A DNA stretch of 64,000 nucleotides from Notolepis coatsorum (Eukaryota > Chordata > Actinopteri > Aulopiformes > Paralepididae), in contig OZ020586.1 in the NCBI GenBank assembly GCA_963971535.1, positions 78,286,412 through 78,350,411 of the forward strand, given 5' to 3'. The notes beneath the pieces were generated by a model. That model did no database searches, had not been told where the DNA came from, and saw nothing but the letters and a program-made list of their open reading frames with translations. The position numbers were made by a program, and so were the translations under genes. The first letter of the stretch is position 1; the number at the start of each line of letters is the position of its first letter. Positions 22,554-33,502 of this stretch are shown in pieces.

Positions 22554-24403
22554 AATCTATACATGTTGTTGTGTAGTTATTGGTAATGCTTCTGGAGTGC
22601 GAGGCAACAATAGATATACATCCAACTAGTGAGGTCCCGTTGAGAGCAGAGCTTAAAAACATGCATATATACAAATAAAAATCCCCTTTCCCCCCCTCCC
22701 ACCGAGAGTCGTACAGGATTGTGTCCCATAGACACATCCTACACGTATGACTCCCTCCCTTAGGCCACCGGATTACCCAAATTGAGTTTTGTAATCCTAT
22801 TCTTCCTATGCTAATTGCCATAGGATCTAAAACTTTCATTCTAATTAGATAGAATGTCGCTTTTGGTCTTGCGCCTTCCCATTAATGTACTAACAATAGT
22901 TTGAAAAATGAAAAATATACCTTCATTAATATATTCATTTGAACCTTCTACTAACTTATGTAGGAAACATCAGAAAAAAGGAAAAGAGTGGAGATAAACA
23001 CTAACACCTTAACACTTTGACTGCCGGAAAACGCTTAAAAGTGTCATTCCCGGCCATGCTCAAGTTGCCGGAGGACGCTTTACAGCGTCCTTATATCAAT
23101 ATTTCAAAAATCTGCGAGATCCACCAGGAGGACCCACTGAGCTCTCTGGCGGTTCAGGAGTGCCATCTGGTGGCCGATCGGCGCAATCGCTTAACAGGAA
23201 GTGCTACGGAGGTTGTGCTGATCGGCCGTATTACTTCCGGGCACTCGCTATAGGTTCCGGGACTCGATCTCGACACACTACATGGCGATCGAATTATAAA
23301 CGCCCCCTAGCCCATCCGGTCAACATCAGATGATGTGTAGTAACTTCTAGAAGTACGTCTAGTTGGAATTTTTTATATCGCGCTGATTGCCATAAAACTG
23401 TATTGCATCATCAATATAATGCATTTGGGGCTATAGATCACGTTCTGGAGAAAGCTGCAGAAAGAGATGAAAACATACTTATACATTAGACCATACTTTA
23501 CTATGAATATGTGAATGAAAACGTTTAACGTTGCTACACAATGAACAATACATATAGGACTTTGAATGGGCCCTAATAATGGCAATGTAGCAATAGAATT
23601 TAAAAAGTTATAGCCATGCAAAGAAGGGGTACTTCTCCATAGACAAATAGAGCCGGCAACCTATGGTATATCATGAATTTAACCCATGGCAACCAAAGTG
23701 TTAAAATGAAAAAAAATAACAATGAAAGATAAAAAATAAAAAAAGGAGTGAGAACTAAAATAAAACTCATCAGAGAAAAACAGAGAAAATAAAATTGAGT
23801 AAAGAGAAAAAAGAGAAAAACAGAGACTTTTAGAGCTACATTGTGCAAATCTCTAAATCAGTGGAGTAATTATTTAAAATATTAGAATAACCTTGTCGTG
23901 CTTATACATTTAGTTGTGGCTAATGTATTTTTTTTTTTTTTTTTTTTAAGCCTTATTAAAGCCTAATTAGACTTCAGTCCTTGAATCCTATGCTTATTCA
24001 CACCGGATGTTAGTGTTAAATTTACAGGCCTTCGTTGAAGGGGTGCATTATATTCTAGAAGGTTGTAGAATACTAGTAAATATGTAAACACTGCTGTTAT
24101 GTTCCAGAATGATCTTCCTACCCAGGGGTCATGACCTTCTAGTATTATCCGGGATATTCCTTTGTGTCCCTGAGCAGTCGAGAGAGGAGCCCAGAATGTT
24201 CCAGAATGTTCATAATGTCAATGTTGGATTATTGTCTCCACAGAGACCAGAAGACTGTAAATATAATGCCTTACGAGCCATATTAAACATCTTGTGCCTT
24301 ATTGTTGCCAGCGTGCATATCATCTGTTACTTTTGTTGAGCCGTGGTAAAGTCATTCTAATAAAATTACTAAAATACAAAGAGAAAGAGAGAGATGAGTA
24401 AGC
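22554..24403 (-). other. L1 inter-ORF region with a piggyBac-like insertion
   Basis: Between ORF1 and ORF2 of the L1 there is about 1.85 kb, of which 696 bp is the TTAA-flanked insertion. The remainder is AT-rich with a T-run at 23930-23950 and has no convincing frame. That is long for an L1 spacer, so another undetected insertion is possible. Confidence 0.6.
23009..23704. mobile_element. piggyBac-like non-autonomous element A
   Basis: The left end is TTAACACTTTGACTGCC and the right end GGCAACCAAAGTGTTAA, 15 of 17 bases complementary, with TTAA at both borders as piggyBac transposons require. The interior resembles that of 43624-46315 (for example gaatgggccctaataatgg and tgcaaagaagg). No transposase frame is present. 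Confidence 0.85.
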
Positions 24404-25599
24404 TTATCTGATTCGAGCCAGTGTTGCGTCCTGCCCGGGGGGACCAGATCCATGTTGCTTCATGTAATCTTCGGCGGCTTTAGGCGTGCGTATACCCTGC
24501 CTAATACCGTCTTTTCCCAAGATCGATAATAGTGCCGGGTAGTTAAGGATTGGCCTGAGACCACTCTTAAACATTCTCTGCATCACATCCTTGTAGGGGA
24601 AACGCTGAGCGATGGCCTCCTTACATAGATCTTCGTAGATAGATATTGAATTTTCACCATATTTCAGTTTCCCCCTTTGATTGCGCGCTGCTCTAATGAT
24701 GACGTCTCTTATTACCGTCTTACGCAGGGTAACAATGATAACTCTCGGACCGTTACCTCTTTGGCCTCGTGTACCGACTCTAACATTGGTCCACTGTCGG
24801 CGCTGTGGGAAGGGTGTTATTACCTAAAATATCTACTAACACTGTTGGAAAGCTGTCGTCTGTGCAATTGACTGATTCATCTAGTCCCACAATGCGGATA
24901 TTATTTCGCCTGTAGTAACGTTGGGTCTCGAGCTGCCTCTCCATTGCTTTCTCTTCGACTTCTTGTTTTTTCTTCCGACACTCTTCTTCCACCTGTTTTA
25001 TCTCCTTCGATAACTCTGTTAATCCATCGTTGACGTTCTTCTCGTTCACTTGGACCATCTGTGTAATTTCTATCACCGTATTCTCCACTGCCGTGATTCG
25101 CCCGGCCTGTGCAGCGGCTGCTTTCATAACCTCTTCGAATTTAGCATCGACGTGTGCTTTGAATTCATCTTTGAGTTCCTCGATGTGTAATTTGAAAGCT
25201 ACCATCTGATCCTTCCCTACTTGTATCTGATCTTTTATCAGGATAGTCAGAGAGTTGAAGTCGGGTTGTGAAATTGCACTGCTTGTGTCAGTTGATGTTG
25301 TGGGTGCAATGATGGACCCGATGGGTTTGTTGGAGATTATCTTCTCAAGTTCCCCTGCTTTATCTCTTACGGTATTTTTACACGTCGTTACCGTTGTGTT
25401 GTCAACTGCTGTCTCCCTCTCGGGGCCAGTCATCGTTGGTCCCGGTATATTCTCCACTATAGTCCCCCCATCGGGGCTAGTCAACAACGGTACCGCCGTT
25501 GCCTCGCCTGTTGTATTTTTTTACCGTGTCAAAATAGGCGCCGTTGGAGTATCTGTGCCGAATCTCTTTCCAACCTTTTTCTTATCCTTAATATCCATG
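24404..25599 (-). pseudogene. L1 ORF1 (coiled coil plus RNA-binding domains), broken
   Basis: An ATG at 25599 opens MDIKDKKKVGKRFGTDTPT, soon interrupted by an in-frame TAA next to an A-run, after which LLTSPDGGTIVENIPGP continues in the same frame. A heptad-rich coiled coil follows (AAAAQAGRITAVENTVIEIT, then KEIKQVEEECRKKKQEVEEK) and an RRM-like motif, RYYRRNNIRIVGLDES. Register is lost after APTVDQC near 24780 and regained in a frame ending NYPALLSILGKDGIRQ and PKAAEDYMKQHGS. It is a typical L1 ORF1 with at least two disabling changes. Confidence 0.88.
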
Positions 25600-25871
25600 T
25601 TGAGTCTTTATGTCTTTTGATATAGTTAGTAGAAGGTCTTATCAATACATACGATGTGGTTTAATCTCTTTTGGTATTGTTCAAATAAGGTTTTTAAACG
25701 AAATTAACGTTGACGGGAGCGGAGCTGTAACCAAACATGTGTCGCTTCACATTGCGTTATGACAGATCTTTTATAAATACTTCTGAAAGAAATAACACAG
25801 AGTTCCAACTTTTGCCGAGCACATTTCTCAGACTTGAGATAATAAAAGCCACAGTTTCAGACCACAGTGAT

Positions 25872-26880
25872 GTACCTATTTTATTTATTTAACCTTTATT
25901 TAACCAGGCAGGTCAATTAAGAACAAATTCTTATTTACACTGAAGGGTAACAGGGAAAGTAAAAATAAATAAATAAAATAGAAAAGGGACAGATGATACA
26001 TACATCACAGAGGTAAGGGAAATAATTAAAACACATCAAACAACCAACCAAATAAAATTATAAGGTATGTAATACATGCAGCAGAACAGTCAGTTAAAAG
26101 GCTGGGTGGCAGTTGCGGGTGTGTGTAAACAACTCTGCGATAGGGTCCCTTTAAAAGTAGTGAGGGGGATCCATTTGTCCATTTTCTAAATATTTTACAA
26201 GTCTTAAGTTTTAAGTGTATTATCTAACCAGATACTTTAAGTGTATTATCTAACCAGATACTGAGGTATTTATAAGAGGTGACTGTATCCAGAACTGAGT
26301 CATTCGTTGTTGTGATGTTTCCAGGAGGGTTAACAGACGTTTTCCCAAACCTCATAACTTTAGTTTTAGATGTGTTCAAAACAAGGTTAACTTAAGACTA
26401 GAGAAGGCTGCCTGTATACTATTGAAGCTGTCTTGAAGAGAGCGCAGAACAGCATTAGGAGAAGGTCCAACTGAATACAAAACGGTGTCATCTGCATACA
26501 AGTTAATATTAGATTTTTCTACTATATTAACAATGTTATTTATGTATGAAAGAACAAAGTGAGACCAAGAAGGGAGCCTTGAGGTACACCTTTAGTGACA
26601 GATAAGGGCTGCGACAAGTTGTAGAACCAGGTTAAGGAATCGTGGTTAACACCAATGTTACCAAGTCTGTCTCTGAGAATCGAGTGATAGATTTTCATGA
26701 TTAATAAAGGTTTAATATTGAAACATATAGTACAAAGTACATGTAGGTTAAATGAGATTTGGCTAAGAGGAGTGCTCTCATCCTGGCCAGTTAGGAGACA
26801 CTGAGGGGGAGAAGGGCACAGTGAGTTTAGAGTAGAGAGGGGTGGGATGTCATCTAGTTGTGAGGGGGGTTGTTGGGACA
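25872..26880 (-). mobile_element. Decayed LINE fragment, copy 2
   Basis: Same fragment as 12035-12985 in the second duplication copy. It differs by an extra ctttatttaac unit in the 3' tail and a duplicated 24-base block (taagtgtattatctaacc) near 26220-26255, showing independent change since the duplication. Confidence 0.8.
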
Positions 26881-26884
26881 AACA

Positions 26885-27064
26885 AAGGAGTTCCTCCACA
26901 GGTCCTTCCAGATGAGGAGGGGTTTCAGGGCAGGGCTGCAGGTCTGCCAACACCTGGGTCACTTGCGTTTGTTTTTCACGTTGTACAGGTATACCCATAG
27001 AATGAACACTAGTATCACCCAGGTACAGCCAGTAGAATAGCAAAGAAAGCTAACCAACCAGTAA
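26885..27064 (-). pseudogene. B4GALT-like N-terminus, truncated
   Basis: The frame encodes a membrane-anchor end (MLFYWLYLGDTSVHSMG), a stem (PVQREKQTQVTQ) and LADLQPCPETPPHLEGPVEE, then passes into unrelated and LINE sequence. It is the intact-side partner of the hybrid at 13005-13142 and resembles genes 2 and 4 in its anchor and stem. No catalytic domain follows. Confidence 0.82.
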
Positions 27065-27439
27065 TGTTCATATGAAGAGTTTTCTCCACATATTCAAAAT
27101 GTCCTCCCCCACTTGGGTCAGTCCGACCACCTATCATCTCACCCCGGCTTACAGACCTCTAATCAGCAAAACAAAGCCTTGGCCTGAGGGGGCTTCCACT
27201 CAACCTCAGGATGGTTTTGAGCAAAACTCACTGGGATTTATTTTCACAACAAGACATAGAAGTCTATATGTCCACTGTCCTGTTTTATAATATACAGAAC
27301 TGTATTGATATGGTTACAGTTGAAACGCATCAGATGCTTTCCAAACGGCAAACCAAACAATGACGAGGGTTAAGCTCCGGCTGCGGGACCGGGACAGCCT
27401 TGAGGTCTGGCAATGCCATTAACACATCTCTCCATGCTG
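27065..27439. other. No gene seen
   Basis: The sequence just after the B4GALT fragment includes gagttttctccacat, shared with the 5' flanks of the intact genes. The rest is unrecognised. Confidence 0.4.
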
Positions 27440-27740
27440 CACTGACCCATTTGGAACACCCGGGGACATACAGTACGTCACAACAGCTCTGCGTTCAATA
27501 CCATCATCTCCAGTAGGATGGTGATCAACCTGCTCGACCCGGGTGACGGTCAACACATATGCAAATGCAAGGATTTTCTGACAAACCGACCACCGACTGT
27601 CAGGCTGGGAACCCATAATTTCAAGACACAGCACTGGAGCCCCACAGGGACTGCCAGACTACCTCTTCTTCAGGCACCCTATGCCGGGACTGAAGGCCAT
27701 TTTCAGAGGGCTCTTGACCTCTCAACTCAAGATATCTGAA
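27440..27740 (+). mobile_element. Degenerate LINE reverse transcriptase fragment
   Basis: The frame around 27500-27700 contains NTIISSRMVINLLD, DFLTNRPPTVRLG and TQHWSPTGTARLP, which parallel the FNTI...DFLxxRPQxVRLG...STGxPQG stretch of fish LINE RTs. It has stops and no full domain. Confidence 0.6.
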
Positions 27741-28551
27741 TGAGAATGGGCTCACTGGAAGGGACATGTCTCATTTTTACAGCCAGGCTAATATATGCTA
27801 GTCCCATGCAGATTGAGACCCAAGCCATGCAGTTTTATAAGCAAGTATTATGTGTATAGTTGTATACTATAATAAGGTTTGTTCAACTATAAAATATCCC
27901 TCCTCCATTATCTTTGTCAAAAATGTATAGCAAAAATGAACCTGAACTATTTTGCCGACCATACTATGCACTGTAGTATGCATGCACCCTCCTCTCCCCC
28001 CTGCTATACCCCCCCCCCCCGTTGCTTCTGCTAAACTGTATTGTACATTGCATTTTTACCCACTGCTAATTATTGCACATTGCACATCACATAAAGTACA
28101 TTTTTCTTTGGAACTGTACATAGCCATTTTGTTATTTTAAATGTATATACCGTAGTATAATATCTACATCCTGTTATCTGCACTACACACTTTATTTTAG
28201 AACTGTATATAGTCATCTTGCTGTTGTTTTATTTTATTTTATTCTATGCTATTTTTATTTTAGGTTATTTATATTATATTGGATACTGCTATGGTCGAGG
28301 AACCACAACAAAGTTAATTTCAATTAAAAAAATGTTTTAGCTGTAAGGTGCTGAATGACGTGACGGTAAAGGAATCTGGATCTGTAAACGTCTGCACTCT
28401 AGCTAGTTGTAGAGAGGGGCTGGCCACAACGCACAGAAACATGTTCAGATTGTGATACATTTCACTGGAGAGCAAACCGAGACCAGTAAGAATACACCCT
28501 GAGCATCCCGTCTCGGAAAAGCAAATTTTTGATTGCCCATTGTCTGCTATT
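27741..28551. other. No gene seen
   Basis: AT-rich sequence with repeated tgtacat/ttttat motifs at 28000-28310 and a C-run at 28010-28020. It may be LINE 3' UTR, but I cannot support a specific call. Confidence 0.35.
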
Positions 28552-28592
<41 letters not shown>

Positions 28593-28810
28593 CTTTATTT
28601 GTATACTGTAGCACCTTTCATACAGAAACTGCAGCTCAAAGTGCAGACATATAAAATCACAGTTTTTCACATTAGGATCTAAGTAAAGGAGTAAAATAGT
28701 GCAATAGTGCAGTGCAATAAAATAGTAGAATAGAATAGACATAAAATGAGCACATAAAAAGTGCAGACATATATAATCAGTTTTTTTTTACAGTGCAATA
28801 AAATAGTTCT
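28552..28810 (-). repeat. (AAT)n plus LINE-type 3' tail
   Basis: About 12 aat units followed by aaaaaactttatttgtatac and a cacctttcatacagaaactg motif. This tail type recurs at 52355-52405 in the opposite orientation (agtgctatacaaataaagtt). The piece acatataaaatcacagtttttcac also recurs near 57990. Confidence 0.6.
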
Positions 28811-29389
28811 GGATGACCGTTTAACAGTTTAAAGTCGTCTTTACTGTAGCCCAGTGAGAGCCTGCAGGGCAATTGTAGCTAGCTCAATACTGGACTGGTC
28901 AATTAAATAATGGTCTCTATGGTAGACAGACCACAAATAGGGTCTAAGGTAAAAAATAGTAAAAACATAGTTATTCTTTAAGTAACAGAGTTCCCACTTT
29001 TGCTAAAGCACAGTTCTCAGACTTGACATAGCCTTTTTTATCTGTGTTAAACTAGTCGGTTGTATCCATGATGTCAAACTACAGTGTGTTTTGTAGCCAT
29101 TTCAAACTACAGTGATGTACCGACTTGAATGACTTCCTTCTTGGAAAGAAGCTCACGGAACAATACGTGGCTCCGGACCTGTTTTCATGCAATGTGTTCA
29201 AACAGGATTCCTGGTCTGAAAACCATTTTATGACTTTACAGACTTTACACAATGAAAACTGCTGATCTGACCCGTGGTCTTCAATAACAATTACTATTCT
29301 AGAGGCTTCATCAATACAGACAGTGATCTTACCCCTAAAAATCTCAATCTTCTTCACCAGGTAGTGTTCATAAGAAGTTCAGTGTGTGG
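28811..29389. other. Duplicated 3' flank of B4GALT pseudogene
   Basis: The stretch 29310-29389 (acagacagtgatcttaccc, aatcttcttcaccaggtag) is nearly the same as 61572-61700, just downstream of B4GALT pseudogene 4. No gene is seen in it. Confidence 0.6.
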
Positions 29390-29506
29390 TCACTGTATCT
29401 GTACTTCACGCCAAATGTTTTGACTTCCCCACCTATATGCTTTCAAGTGTTTGCAGTCAGTGTCAGGACTGCCAACATCAACGGTGAAGAAGATGAATTT
29501 CCCAAA
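29390..29506 (-). pseudogene. Isolated 3' end of a B4GALT-like gene
   Basis: The minus-strand frame ends FIFFTVDVGSPDTDCKH and then WGSQNIWREVQIQ. The first part is the conserved C-terminus of the family, and the extension after VDVGS matches the unusual C-terminal extension of pseudogene 4 (VDVGSADTDCKH, CHEVQIQ). Nothing of the catalytic core precedes it. Confidence 0.8.
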
Positions 29507-30602
29507 ATGTTGTCGTGTTCTTTTAAGTCTCCGAGTTGGGGAGAGAAACCCCTCCCCCCCATCAGTGGAACTGCAACCCCTTCCGGTCTGGCATGACCAG
29601 CAGTGTGAAATCTTATCTGCAAACAGGAAACACGTGATAGATTCAAGATTGTTTATTGTCATGTGCACAGTTATTGTCATGTGCACAGTTAAACAGACAT
29701 TTAACTTTTGCCATACAGTGAAAATCTTATTTTGCTAGTCCGCCCTTCACACAAAATCACACAGATCACACTGTTCTTAACTAGCAAATGAGCAACATAA
29801 ATACAAGCAATGCTAAAAAACAAGGGGATCTTTAAAAGAAAATTGGAAGATATGTACAAGGCACAAGTGAGTAACATTAACAATTATTGCACGTTCCATT
29901 CACAGTAGGATCCAGTAGTGTTTATAAATATAGGGGTGACAATGGGTCACAGCAGCAGCTAAAGTTACTTTAGTGTTCACAGTTCAGGGGAAGGGTGACC
30001 GTGAGGTCACAGCAGCAGTCAGTCAGTGTCTTTTTGTCGAGGGTACTACTAGAACTATGTAGTCTCGTTTATAGAACATGAATGTGAATCACAAATGTGC
30101 TTCACAGTGCAGATATCTTGCTTGCTTGATCTGTTTTCTCTTAACCTATTTTGTTGTAAAAGTTACAACAAAGTTAATAATTTACATTGACATTCGTGTA
30201 ACAACATCTTGATCACGATATTGAGTAAAACTATCTACCTCCCTCTCTCTCTATCTATCTCCCTCTCTCTCTCTCTAGTCTTTTAGTCTCCTAAAGGGCG
30301 GCAGAGGTGTTCTTCTTCTAGCTAACCCAAATGACTAGATGACTGGAATGACATTTTGACAGGTTAATACAGAGATGCTTTCTGTATTCTTTGCAGGGAA
30401 GGTATGAGGAGTTGCTCACAGATTCAGACTTTGTTGGGTACACCAGAAGTTACCTTATAAATATAAGTAGTTTGTCTACTCATGCCTTCCCACCAAAGAG
30501 AGTGCAATTTTGTCACACAATGAAGCTCATACATCCTAAGTGGGAAAAAAGGCACAGTGTAGTGTATGTGTCGGAAAATCCCACAGTTCGGTAGCCAATA
30601 TT
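29507..30602. other. Non-coding; LINE 3' UTR-like part
   Basis: The stretch 29640-29900 (ttgtttattgtcatgtgcac, duplicated once) has the look of a minus-strand LINE 3' UTR. At 30391-30594 there is a 67-codon plus-strand frame after a good acceptor-like tract (tgctttctgtattctttgcag), but I do not recognise the peptide (GRYEELLTDSDFVGYTRS). Confidence 0.35.
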
Positions 30603-30866
30603 CTATGGATTTTATTAAATGTATGGTTAACCCCTCTTGGAGGCATGACCTTGACTATACAGATTGTTATTTATGGTTAACCCCTCTTGAAGGCATGACT
30701 TTGACTATACAGATTGTTATTTATGGTTAACCCCTCTTGAAGGCATGACTTTGACTATACAGTTTATTTATGGTTAACCCCTCTTGAAGGCATGACTTTG
30801 ACTATACAGATTGTTAATTATGGTTACCCTTTCCTGGAGGCATGAATTTGACTATACAGATCGTCA
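30603..30866. repeat. 52-bp tandem repeat, about 4.5 copies
   Basis: The unit begins tatggttaacccctcttg and ends in gactatacagattgttat. The array ends 2 bases from the stop codon of B4GALT-like gene 2, so it forms that gene's 3' UTR or immediate flank. Confidence 0.93.
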
Positions 30867-30867
30867 G

Positions 30868-31848
30868 CTATGCAGGACTGCCAACATCAACAGTGATGAA
30901 AGTAAAGAGCTTATCTTTCTCAGTCTTAACCACGCTGTACTTGAGTGAGTTGATTCCATCTTTGTCCATTTTTACTTTGGTTTCCGCTATTAGAGCAAAC
31001 CTCTTCTTATTGTTCTCATTGTGAAAGTCTCTCGCATGCCTGATCATCCTGTATTTGCCAATGTGATGGTCTGGCCGAGAGAGGGACATGCCACGGAGTA
31101 AAGTGCGTTTGTACATTTCGTCGTCCTCACCTCCCCAACCCCAGAATCGATTGGGGAAACCATTGACCTTCAAGAACTGTTGTTTAGACAGAGCTGTAAC
31201 TCCACCAAATATAGTTTTATATGGCAGCTTGAAACCAAACTTGTCCACAGCCACAGACAGGTGCCGAGGCTGGCTAAAACATTTGTAGATGTTGCGGTCG
31301 TCCATGGGAACCAGGTCCACATCGCTGAAGACAAAACAGTCGTAGTCGTCCTCCCTCAGGGCCTCAACGAAGCCCACGTTCATCAGCTTTGCTCTGTTGA
31401 ACGTCCCGTTGCCGTGCTGGTTGATGATGTAGATGCCGTAGTCCAGCTGCTGGCGTTGCAGGATAGGATGGAGGTAGTACAGCCAGTACTTCAGGTGGTG
31501 GAACCGGTTGCGAAACGGGACGATGACCGCCACCTTGTCTCGAGCGATGCAGTCTTGGGGTTTGAATTGCCCTCCGTCCTGGAGATCAGGGTTCTCCCTC
31601 CTGACTGAGTCTAAAGTCAGTGGCTTGTTGAACTCCACTGCAAATGGTCCCACCAGCTTAGGAGGCCTTTCTGGGCAGGGCTGCAGGCCTTCAAACTCCT
31701 GGGTCTCTTGCGTTTGGTTTTTATGTTGAAGTACAGGTACCCGTATATCCATAGCATTAACACTGGAATCACTCCGGTACAGGCAGTAGGATAGAAAACA
31801 CAGCACACCCAACAGTAATGTTCCTAAGAGTATTCTCATATTCAACAT
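30868..31848 (-). CDS. B4GALT1-like glycosyltransferase, gene 2 (intact, intronless)
   Basis: Predicted Golgi type II membrane GT7 enzyme of 326 residues. Anchor at residues 6-22 (LLGTLLLGVLCFLSYCLY), stem to about residue 55, then CPERPPKLVGP, VIVPFRNR, FNRAKLMNVGF, FVFSDVDLVP, WGWGGEDDE and RMIRH. Thus the metal ligands (DVD, Met and His), the acceptor loop and the four disulfide cysteines are all kept. The Tyr289-equivalent is Ile (PYKTIFGG), which predicts broadened or switched donor use toward UDP-GalNAc. The stop follows VDVGSPA. B4GALT1 genes normally have several coding introns; this frame is uninterrupted. It is closest to pseudogene 4 and shares its 5' flank. Confidence 0.92.
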   Translation of the reverse strand: MLNMRILLGTLLLGVLCFLSYCLYRSDSSVNAMDIRVPVLQHKNQTQETQEFEGLQPCPERPPKLVGPFAVEFNKPLTLDSVRRENPDLQDGGQFKPQDCIARDKVAVIVPFRNRFHHLKYWLYYLHPILQRQQLDYGIYIINQHGNGTFNRAKLMNVGFVEALREDDYDCFVFSDVDLVPMDDRNIYKCFSQPRHLSVAVDKFGFKLPYKTIFGGVTALSKQQFLKVNGFPNRFWGWGGEDDEMYKRTLLRGMSLSRPDHHIGKYRMIRHARDFHNENNKKRFALIAETKVKMDKDGINSLKYSVVKTEKDKLFTFITVDVGSPA

Positions 31849-32155
31849 TTCAAAAACAAGTAATGCTCCTTTGGAATGTCTACTAATCCTGTACTAAGTG
31901 ACATTTATCTTAAAGATGTAACTTATCTGAGGCACTACAAGACGTCCCACCACTCTCTGCCTAAACCATGTCTGACAGCAGTGGATACAGACTTCTCTTA
32001 AATACTTGAACCCCTTGCTTTGAGAGACTGAACCTGTTTGACAGCAGTGGACACAGGCTTCTCTTAATGACTTGAACTACTTGCTTAGAGAGACTGAACC
32101 TGTTTGACAGGACAATGGTTTATACTGAAGTCCAAACCCGTTTGTTGAAAAAGCA
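31849..32155. other. 5' flank of gene 2 with short tandem repeats
   Basis: The sequence acatttcaaaaacaagtaatg upstream of the ATG is shared with pseudogene 4 (62730 onward). At 31960-32115 a roughly 75-bp block (gagagactgaacctgtttgacag) is repeated two to three times, and related blocks occur at 62930-62995. These are candidate shared 5' UTR or promoter sequences. Confidence 0.55.
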
Positions 32156-32277
32156 GGACATGCCACGGAGTGAAGTGCGTTTGTACATTTCGTTGTCCTC
32201 ACCTCCCCAACCCCAGAATCTAACAGAAAACAGAATCTAACAGAAAAGAAAATAACTGTTGTTTAGACAGAGCTGTA
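32156..32277 (-). pseudogene. Small B4GALT catalytic fragment
   Basis: Bases 32156-32220 encode, on the minus strand, the WGWGGEDNEMYKRTSLRGM region. A short duplicated spacer (cagaatctaacagaaaa) follows, then 32253-32277, which matches the ALSKQQ region. The order is that of a real gene with the middle replaced, so it is a tiny relic of another paralogue. Confidence 0.85.
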
Positions 32278-32804
32278 CCAACCCTATCCTATGATTTCCA
32301 CTATGTTCCTAATGTTTTTCTGTATTTGTGTATTTCTGTTTTAATGTTTTTCTGTATACAAGTACATATGATTATCCATTACACATGTATAGGAGAAACG
32401 TGAATAAATGTGGATAAACATAACAAATGCAGTTGCTTCCATGCAGGTGTTACTGCATGATACAATTAAGCAATTAACACCAGAACACCATTAACACTGT
32501 GGCATCACGTATATACTAATGCTGAGCAGGCCTAGTTGACCTCAAACTTGGATCAAGATGGCAAGAGGAAAAGATCTAAGTGGTTTCATTATAGACAGGT
32601 TTCTTGACCTCGTCAGACTCAGTGTCTCATCATGCACATCAAGGAGGCAAAAAGCAACGTAATCCTGGTCAGAACAACAGGGCAGACTACAATATATTTG
32701 CATTTGTGATCTAAACAATCAATCCATGTCAAAACTACATATGTAAAAGGTGAAAGGCTCATGACATCCAACCATTTTCATTTGAAACAACCTTTAGTCG
32801 GGAG
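32278..32804. other. No gene seen
   Basis: AT-rich sequence without a convincing frame or a repeat I recognise. Confidence 0.4.
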
Positions 32805-33100
32805 TGTCATGGTTTCTCCATAGAGCTCCATTATACTTTTAGTCAGGAAAGTGTCATGGTTTCTCCATAGAGCTCGCTTATACTTTGTCAGGGAAGTGTC
32901 ATGGTTTCTTCATAGAGCTCCATTATACTTTTAGTCAGGGGAGTGCCATGGTTTCTCCATAGAGCTCCACTATACTTTTAGTCAGGGGAGTGGCATGGTT
33001 TCTCCATAGAGCTCCATTATACTTTTAGTCAGGGAAGTGTTATGGTTTCTCCATAGAGCTCCATTATACTTTTAGTCAGGAGAGTGCCATGGTTTCTCTT
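32805..33100. repeat. 47-bp tandem repeat, about 6 copies
   Basis: The unit contains gtcatggtttctccatagag and ctccattatacttttagtca. Copies differ by a few bases and one lacks the cca of tccatt. Confidence 0.93.
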
Positions 33101-33212
33101 GGCTGTTGGCTGTGTTTGCCTATTACACGTTAGCTCCCCTGCTATCTGAAGGACATTGAGTTGTTTAGGAACTGCATATCTCAATAGCCAGTAGGGATGA
33201 GCCCGAATAACA

Positions 33213-33297
33213 CAAGATAAGATAATCCTTTATTGATCCCCTTGGGGAAATTAGAGCATCATAGCAGCATGGGGAGGGGAGGTACAGGTATAGGCAG
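33213..33297 (-). mobile_element. LINE 3' end, interrupted by an hAT-like element
   Basis: The run tcctttattgatccccttgg, then ggaaattagagc, is a common fish LINE 3' terminus read on the minus strand. It appears to continue after 35897 (ggcagggtaatgg onward). Confidence 0.65.
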
Positions 33298-33502
33298 CAG
33301 TGTTTCCCCTGAAAAAAAATTCAACAGCGGTGCTGTGCTGCGCGCACGCTGCCGGAATCCATTTTTGTGCGTGCGCACGTGCTGTCGGAATCCATATTAA
33401 CGCACGTAACCGTAATAACTTAAAACTACCTTAGAATTGTTCGAGATATTCATGTTCATGTTCATGGAGTCGTGTGAATTTGCTAGGATGTTTTTGGTGT
33501 GT

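Larger units (their letters stand above)
15283..25756 (-). mobile_element. Full-length L1/Tx1-type retrotransposon with three nested insertions
   Basis: A 16-bp target duplication, ttatgacagatctttt, flanks it at 15267-15282 and 25757-25772. The uninterrupted target is seen at about 11922-11937 in copy 1 of the segmental duplication. The 3' poly-A is the T-run at 15281-15289. ORF1 lies at 24404-25599 and ORF2 runs from 22553 down to about 17610, both on the minus strand and both disrupted. Two hAT elements (15461-17521 and 18941-20117) and one piggyBac-like element (23009-23704) are inserted in it. The element's own DNA is about 6.5 kb, consistent with a full-length L1. Confidence 0.93.
13072..26955. 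repeat. Tandem segmental duplication, copy 2, split by the L1 insertion
   Basis: The sequence matches copy 1 up to ttatgacagatctttt at 15282 and resumes at 25757. The matching ends at 26955, where copy 2 reads acacctgggtcacttgcg while copy 1 reads acacctggttaactaac. Removing the L1 and its nested elements leaves about 3.4 kb. Confidence 0.92.
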
